Assembly (NCBI GenBank): GCA_001795345.1
Contig: MGON01000003.1
Location: 1 to 18,735, forward strand
Direction: 5' to 3'
DNA length: 18,735 nucleotides
Source: Chloroflexi bacterium RIFCSPLOWO2_02_FULL_71_16
GTDB taxonomy: Bacteria; Chloroflexota; Limnocylindria; P2-11E
The notes below the pieces were generated by a model. The model searched no databases. It saw only the letters and a list, made by a program, of their open reading frames with translations, and was not told where the DNA came from. This document shows, in pieces, positions 14,968 to 18,735 of the stretch. Both the position numbers and the translations under genes were made by a program. The stretch's first letter is position 1. Each line of letters begins with the position of its first letter.

Positions 14968-14978
14968 AAGCGGGATGC

Positions 14979-16688
14979 CTAGCGGCGGGTGACGCGCCTC
15001 ACGAGGGTCTCCTCATCGAGGGAGCTGAACCACCACTGGCCCTCCCAGACGAGGTCGTACACGAGCTTGAAGCGGCCGGTCCGTGGCGGCGGGAGCACGC
15101 GCACCTCGAGCCTCGCCTCCTTGCCCGGCGCGATGTCGGCCGGAAGCGGGGTGCGCGCGCCGTCCCATACGGCGAGCTTCCCGCGGTCGTCGTACCAGTG
15201 GTACGCCACGTTGACGAGGCCCTGGATCCACGGCAGCTGGCCGGTGTTCTTGATCGTGAGCGGGACGGTGACCGGCACGGCGCCCAGGCCCCACGGCGTC
15301 TTGTCCGAGACCCACTTCACGCCGAGCTGCTCTCCGGCGGCTGCCGGGACGGGCTTGACGGCCGGAGCCGCGGCCCACGTGGTCCCGGAGACGAGCGCCT
15401 GAGCTGTGCGCCGGACGGTCTCGAGCAGCGCGTAGAGGCGGGTGCCCGGGCAGGCCGTGGCCGCGCCTCTGGCGCCGAGCTTATCGACCGCGTCGCGGTG
15501 CCCCAGCACGTTGGGCACTTTCGAGGTGACCGGGACCCAGGCGCCGGTGCGGGTCTGCTCGTGGTGGGTGAACGTATCGGCGCCCATGGGCTGGATCCGG
15601 CGCGCGCCGAGCTTCGCCGCGATGAGCTTCGCGACGGAGTCGGTCATCGTGGCCGTCGGCCGCGCGCTCGAGAAGTCGCCCAGGGTCGAGACGCCCATGG
15701 TCCCCGTGTTCCATCCGGAGGCGTGCGCGCCGACCGAGTCCTCGCCGCCGGCGCGGCCCTGCCAGACGTTGCCCCACTTGTCGACCAGGTACGTGTAGCC
15801 GATGTCGCCCCAGCGCCGCGTGACCGAGTGGTAGTAGTAGATCGAGCGCAGCTGCGCGGCCGCGTCGGAGTACGAGTTCGTCGTCACCGTGTGGTGCACG
15901 ATCGCCTTCTTCCACGGGGAGTACCGCGGGGCCGCCCGCAGGATCCCGGGATCGGCGCCCCACGTGGAGCGCGAGCGCACGGCCACGGTCACCGCGGCGC
16001 TGGCGGCGAGCGGAGTGGTCGCGCGGCGCCAGGCCGCGGCGACGTCGGCGAGGATGCTCGCCACCGGGTCCGGCGCGGCATTGAGGTCGCTCACGTCCAT
16101 GAAGGTGAGGGCGACGTCGGCGATGTCCGTCGCCGACTCGCGCACGCGGTACTGCGCGAAGCGCGACGGCTCTACCGGGATGGGCTGCGCGTAGTGCTCG
16201 GAGCGCTCCTCGTCATCCATGTCGTGGTCGGCCGGCGCCTCGTACCACTGCGACCACTGCCGGCCGTCCGTGCTGGTGCGCACCTCGACGTCCCACTGAG
16301 TGACATCACCGTCCACATGCGCCTCGTCCTCGGTGGGGGCATCTGAGGGGGGAGGAGCTCCCCCCTCATAGCGGGTCCAGTGGACGCCGATGTGCCCGAA
16401 CAGCTGGCCCGCCTCGACCGGCGCCGACACGAGCCACTCATCGGGCGACGACCAGGCGAGCGCGCTCACGGCGTCGGCGCTCTGGGCCGAGGCGACGTCG
16501 TCGGAGGAGGACCGCGCGAGTGCGGCGCGCGGCTGGCGCACCTCGCTCGCGACGGTCGGCCCGAGGGCAGGGCCGCCCGGATCGGCGACCGCCGGCTGCG
16601 GCAGGCCGAACGCGGTCAGCGCGAGGAGCGCGATGACGAAGGCCGCCGTGCGGCGGCGAGCGGCTAGCGACAGAGAGCGAGGCCCCAC
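14979..16688 (-). CDS. Secreted N-acetylmuramoyl-L-alanine amidase (PGRP/Amidase_2)
   Basis: A 569-residue exported peptidoglycan hydrolase that cuts the bond between N-acetylmuramate and the stem peptide. The signal peptide has basic 'RRR' (11-13), a hydrophobic core (14-30) and a likely cleavage after 'AVA'. Residues about 90-220 form a beta-sandwich found in long amidases of this type ('QLFGHIGVHWTRYEGG', 'VEVRTSTDGRQWSQWYEA', 'RFAQYRVRES'). The amidase domain (about 237-415) has 'RSRSTWGADPG', the first zinc ligand in 'AIVHHTVT' (around 265), 'WGDIGYTYLVDKWGNVWQGRAGG', 'GHRDA' (second zinc His) and 'ATACPG' (zinc Cys). The C-terminal 130 or so residues look like an Ig/NEW3-type domain ('VPLTIKNTGQLPW', 'YHWYDDRGKL'). 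GTG start at 16688. It sits between two groups of nucleotide-sugar genes on the same strand. Confidence 0.92.
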   Translation of the reverse strand: MGPRSLSLAARRRTAAFVIALLALTAFGLPQPAVADPGGPALGPTVASEVRQPRAALARSSSDDVASAQSADAVSALAWSSPDEWLVSAPVEAGQLFGHIGVHWTRYEGGAPPPSDAPTEDEAHVDGDVTQWDVEVRTSTDGRQWSQWYEAPADHDMDDEERSEHYAQPIPVEPSRFAQYRVRESATDIADVALTFMDVSDLNAAPDPVASILADVAAAWRRATTPLAASAAVTVAVRSRSTWGADPGILRAAPRYSPWKKAIVHHTVTTNSYSDAAAQLRSIYYYHSVTRRWGDIGYTYLVDKWGNVWQGRAGGEDSVGAHASGWNTGTMGVSTLGDFSSARPTATMTDSVAKLIAAKLGARRIQPMGADTFTHHEQTRTGAWVPVTSKVPNVLGHRDAVDKLGARGAATACPGTRLYALLETVRRTAQALVSGTTWAAAPAVKPVPAAAGEQLGVKWVSDKTPWGLGAVPVTVPLTIKNTGQLPWIQGLVNVAYHWYDDRGKLAVWDGARTPLPADIAPGKEARLEVRVLPPPRTGRFKLVYDLVWEGQWWFSSLDEETLVRRVTRR

Positions 16689-16781
16689 CCTTCCCAGCCC
16701 GAAGTGACCCGTTCGTCATGCTGAACGCGCTCTGCCGCTCGGGGAACGGGTAGGCGAGCGTCCGATACCGGATCGAGGCTT

Positions 16782-16816
16782 GCCCGTGTGCGCGTCGATC
16801 ACGCGCACACACGGGC
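16782..16816 (-). terminator. Strong hairpin directly after the acyltransferase gene
   Basis: GCCCGTGTGCGCGT (16782-16795) pairs with the run ending at 16816 (ACGCGCAC, AC bulge, ACGGGC-type arm), giving a 14-bp stem with a 2-base bulge and a 5-base loop. It begins one base past the acyltransferase stop codon (16818-16820) on the minus strand. There is no T tract, so it is terminator-like or protects the mRNA 3' end. The rest of the gap to the amidase (16689-16781) holds a small CGTTC/GAACG inverted repeat (16710-16727). Confidence 0.5.
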
Positions 16817-16817
16817 G

Positions 16818-17507
16818 CTAGGCGGGCCCCGGTCTCCGGGAGCGGAGCACGCGCGCCGGGACACCGGCGGCGACCGCGTACGCGGGGACGTCCTGCGTGA
16901 CGACCGCGCCGGCCCCGATGATGGCTCCCTCGCCCACGGTCACGCCCGGCAGCAGCACCGCGCCCGTCCCGATGTCCGCCCATTTGCCCACGCGCACGGG
17001 CTTGATGACGAGGTCGGTCTGGATGATCGGGACGTCGGCCGGCTCGCCGGTGTGCTCGCTCCCCAGGACCTTGGCGCCCGGACCCCAGCCCACGTGCTCG
17101 CCGAGCTCCATGTCGCGGCAGTCGAAGTACGACTGCGGCCCGATCCAGGTGTGCGCCCCGATGACGCAGTGGCCGTCGTGCCGGCCCTGCAGGTACGTCT
17201 GGTTGCCGAGGAACACCGCGTCGCCGATCTCGAACGTGCCTGGATGCAGCACCAGCACTCCGAGGCCGACGCGCACGCCGTTGCCGAAGCTCCTGCACAT
17301 GGCCCGCAGCAGCACGCGCCGCTCGTGCGCACCCTGGTGGCTGTCGCGGAAGAGCACGCGGCTGTAGACCTCAAGGAGCTCCTCCGGCGAGCGCGTGCGC
17401 CGCAGCTCCTCGCTCTGCTCGATCTCCTCAGGCGGGTCGGGCGTGACCTCTCGGACCCCGTGGACCGCGCGCACGACCCGCTTCGTGCCGTCGGTCGTGT
17501 CGGTCAC
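16818..17507 (-). CDS. Left-handed beta-helix acyltransferase (hexapeptide family)
   Basis: A 229-residue acetyl/acyltransferase with hexapeptide repeats, the fold of enzymes that acylate amino or hydroxyl groups of sugars using acyl-CoA. The repeats run from about 75 to 215: 'GNGVRVGLGVLVLHPGTFEIGDAVFLGNQTYLQG'-type coils, then 'CVIGAHTWIGPQSYF', 'GEHVGWGPGAKVLGSEHTG' (H152 is a plausible catalytic base), and the closing 'GTGAVLLPGVTVGEGAIIGAGAVVTQDVPAYAVAAGVPARVL' region typical of WbbJ/CatB-like enzymes. The first 70 residues are a charged helical extension not usual in the family. The GTG at 17507 overlaps the stop of the aminotransferase gene by 4 bases (GTGA), so the two are coupled; acylation of the amine made by that aminotransferase is the natural reading. 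A strong hairpin follows the stop. Confidence 0.9.
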   Translation of the reverse strand: MTDTTDGTKRVVRAVHGVREVTPDPPEEIEQSEELRRTRSPEELLEVYSRVLFRDSHQGAHERRVLLRAMCRSFGNGVRVGLGVLVLHPGTFEIGDAVFLGNQTYLQGRHDGHCVIGAHTWIGPQSYFDCRDMELGEHVGWGPGAKVLGSEHTGEPADVPIIQTDLVIKPVRVGKWADIGTGAVLLPGVTVGEGAIIGAGAVVTQDVPAYAVAAGVPARVLRSRRPGPA

Positions 17508-18640
17508 CGCCTGGCGAACGCCTTCACCGCGTCGGCAACGTACGTGACCTGGTCGTCGGTGAGCTCCGGGTACATCGGCAGCGAGAGGACCTCGTTCGCC
17601 ACGCGCTCCGTCACGGGAAGCTCGCCCTCGCGGTAGCCGAGGAACTGCGCCGCGTCCTGCAGATGGACCGGGATCGGGTAGTGGATCTGCGTGCCGATGC
17701 CGCGCTCGGTCAGCGCCTCGCGGAGGGCGTCGCGCTTGCCGCCCGCCATGCGGATCGCGTAGACGTACCAGACGTGGCGGTCTCCGCCCGGGTCCTCGGG
17801 GGTCGTCACCCCGGGCACCCCGGCGAGCAGCTCGTTGTACATGCGCGCGAGCTCCCGGCGCCGCTGGTTGTTGCGGTCGAGGCGCTTGAGCTTGATGCGC
17901 AGCACCGCGGCCTGGATCTCGTCGAGCCTCGCGTTGTATCCGACGATGGGGTGGTAGTAGCGCGTGACCTGGCCGTGCTCGCGCAGCTGGCGCATGGAGT
18001 CGGCGAGCTCGTCGTCGTCGGTGGTGATGCTGCCGGCCTCGCCGTACGCGCCGAGGTTCTTGCTGCAGTAGAAGGAGAAGGCGCCGGCCCGTCCGGCCGT
18101 CCCGGCCTTCTTCCCGGTGTCGAGCACCGCGCCGTGCGCCTGGCAGGCATCCTCGATGACCGCCACGTTCTGGTCCGCGGCGAGGGAGAGCAGCTGCTTC
18201 AGGTCCATCGCTCTCCCGTACAGGTGGACCGGGATGATCGCCTTCGTTCGTGGCGTGATGCGGTCGGCCACCTGCGCGACGTCCATGTTGAACGTGCGCT
18301 CGTCGATGTCGACGAGGATCGGCCGCGCGCCCGAGTAGAAGATGGCCTCGGCCGTCGCGAAGAAGGTGAAGGACACGGTGATGACCTCGTCGCCGGGCGC
18401 GATCCCCAGGGCGCGGATGGCCAGCTGCAGCGCGTCGGTCCCGGAGCCCACGCCGATGGCGTGCTTCGAGCCGCAGTAGGCCGCCCACTCCTGGTCGAAC
18501 GCCCGTACGTTCGGCCCGATGGTGAGCTGCATCCCCTCGAAGATCTCGTCGAGCGCCGCGCGGACCTCGTCCTTGATGACCTCGTAGCCGGCCCGCAGGT
18601 CCACGAGCGGGATCTGCATCTTGGTGTGCGTCAGCGTCAT
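17504..18640 (-). CDS. DegT/DnrJ/EryC1-family sugar aminotransferase (2), QdtB/FdtB-like
   Basis: A 378-residue PLP-dependent aminotransferase. K194 in 'FSFYCSKNLGAYGEAGSI' is the PLP lysine, and D164 in 'VIEDACQAHGA' binds the pyridine nitrogen; 'VGSGTDALQLAI' holds the PLP phosphate. 'EDACQAHGA', 'SKNLGAYGEAG' and 'GYNARLDEIQAAVLRIKLKRLD' are typical of enzymes making 3-amino-3,6-dideoxy sugars (QdtB, FdtB, DesV), which often neighbour an N-acyltransferase, as here. That sub-assignment is by motif and context only. The ATG at 18640 has a strong GAGGAGGA with ideal spacing. The 5' flank is repeat copy B, whose end touches the ribosome-binding site. It is the first gene of the two-gene unit with the acyltransferase. 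Confidence 0.92.
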   Translation of the reverse strand: MTLTHTKMQIPLVDLRAGYEVIKDEVRAALDEIFEGMQLTIGPNVRAFDQEWAAYCGSKHAIGVGSGTDALQLAIRALGIAPGDEVITVSFTFFATAEAIFYSGARPILVDIDERTFNMDVAQVADRITPRTKAIIPVHLYGRAMDLKQLLSLAADQNVAVIEDACQAHGAVLDTGKKAGTAGRAGAFSFYCSKNLGAYGEAGSITTDDDELADSMRQLREHGQVTRYYHPIVGYNARLDEIQAAVLRIKLKRLDRNNQRRRELARMYNELLAGVPGVTTPEDPGGDRHVWYVYAIRMAGGKRDALREALTERGIGTQIHYPIPVHLQDAAQFLGYREGELPVTERVANEVLSLPMYPELTDDQVTYVADAVKAFARR

Positions 18641-18644
18641 GTCT

Positions 18645-18652
18645 TCCTCCTC
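18645..18652 (-). promoter_or_regulatory. Strong ribosome-binding site of aminotransferase 2
   Basis: GAGGAGGA on the minus strand, four bases before the ATG at 18640. It is the clearest Shine-Dalgarno in the window, fixes this start, and overlaps the last bases of the intergenic repeat. Confidence 0.75.
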
Positions 18653-18722
18653 GCGCTCGTGCGGCTCGCTTCGCCTCGCCGCCCTGCGCCGCCTCGCTCC
18701 GCTCGATCACTCGTGGACTCGC
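18650..18722 (-). repeat. Intergenic repeat, copy B (inverted relative to copy A)
   Basis: Read on the minus strand it matches copy A at 14895-14967. The 33-base core (18684-18716) is identical and the flanks are similar with small gaps. A small hairpin (CTTGC-AGGG-GCAAG, 18722-18735) borders it at the window edge. Unlike copy A, it points in the direction of transcription of the adjoining gene and forms its 5' leader. Confidence 0.8.
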
Positions 18723-18735
18723 TTGCAGGGGCAAG

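Noticed and set aside
14895..18722. A shared peptide 'VIERSEAAQ' in two open frames at opposite ends of the right region
   Set aside because: Both frames are shadows; the identity comes from the intergenic DNA repeat, not from a protein.
1..18735. CRISPR arrays, tRNA or rRNA genes, transposases, integrases and toxin-antitoxin pairs
   Set aside because: No regularly spaced repeat set, cloverleaf, rRNA segment or such protein motif was seen on either strand; the repeats found are only two-copy.

Overview
This is a GC-rich stretch, tightly packed, with 15 genes called (one cut by the left edge) and almost no spare DNA. The organism is inferred rather than proven. Extreme third-position GC, frequent GTG/TTG starts, TGATG/ATGA gene overlaps and a large secreted protein built from 'YLPN..LGG..GW.TP..VQN' repeats point to a Chloroflexota-type bacterium (Limnocylindria-like) or a related soil/freshwater lineage. 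Housekeeping genes lie beside cell-surface carbohydrate genes. No rRNA, tRNA, transposase, integrase or CRISPR array is visible.

Layout. (1) 3-1013, plus strand: the 3' part of an ECF42-type sigma factor with a TPR-like tail. (2) 1050-3771, minus strand: a translationally coupled trio (membrane Ser/Thr kinase, zinc-ribbon multi-pass membrane protein, lipoprotein) joined by two 4-base overlaps. (3) 3813-8570, minus strand: RdgB-type XTP/dITP diphosphatase, RNase PH, MazG-type NTP pyrophosphohydrolase, a membrane-anchored double-PpiC foldase and a GT4 glycosyltransferase. The last four are tightly spaced. A 195-bp gap with a very strong hairpin separates RNase PH from RdgB. (4) 8560-12559, plus strand: a DPM1-like GT2 glycosyltransferase whose start overlaps the divergent GT4 start, a single-pass membrane protein with a Pro/Thr linker, and an 825-residue secreted phosphodiester-glycosidase (NAGPA-domain) protein with four surface repeats and a Big-like Ig domain. 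(5) 12613-18640, minus strand, convergent with (4): two different DegT/DnrJ/EryC1 sugar aminotransferases, an NAD-dependent sugar epimerase, a left-handed beta-helix acyltransferase and a secreted peptidoglycan amidase.

How it may work together (inference). The right two thirds look like a cell-envelope glycan locus. Epimerase, aminotransferases and acyltransferase would make an acylated amino-sugar nucleotide. GT4 and GT2 would build or lipid-link a glycan. The NAGPA-domain protein and the amidase would trim or remodel sugar-phosphate and peptidoglycan bonds outside the cell. The kinase trio could be an envelope sensor, but nothing in the sequence links it directly to the glycan genes.

Intergenic DNA is rich in palindromes. 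There is a 33-bp identical repeat in inverted orientation at 14901-14933 and 18684-18716 (about 73 bp similar overall), a 17-bp-stem hairpin at 4443-4480, a perfect palindrome at the divergent glycosyltransferase starts, and a 13-bp direct repeat upstream of one aminotransferase.
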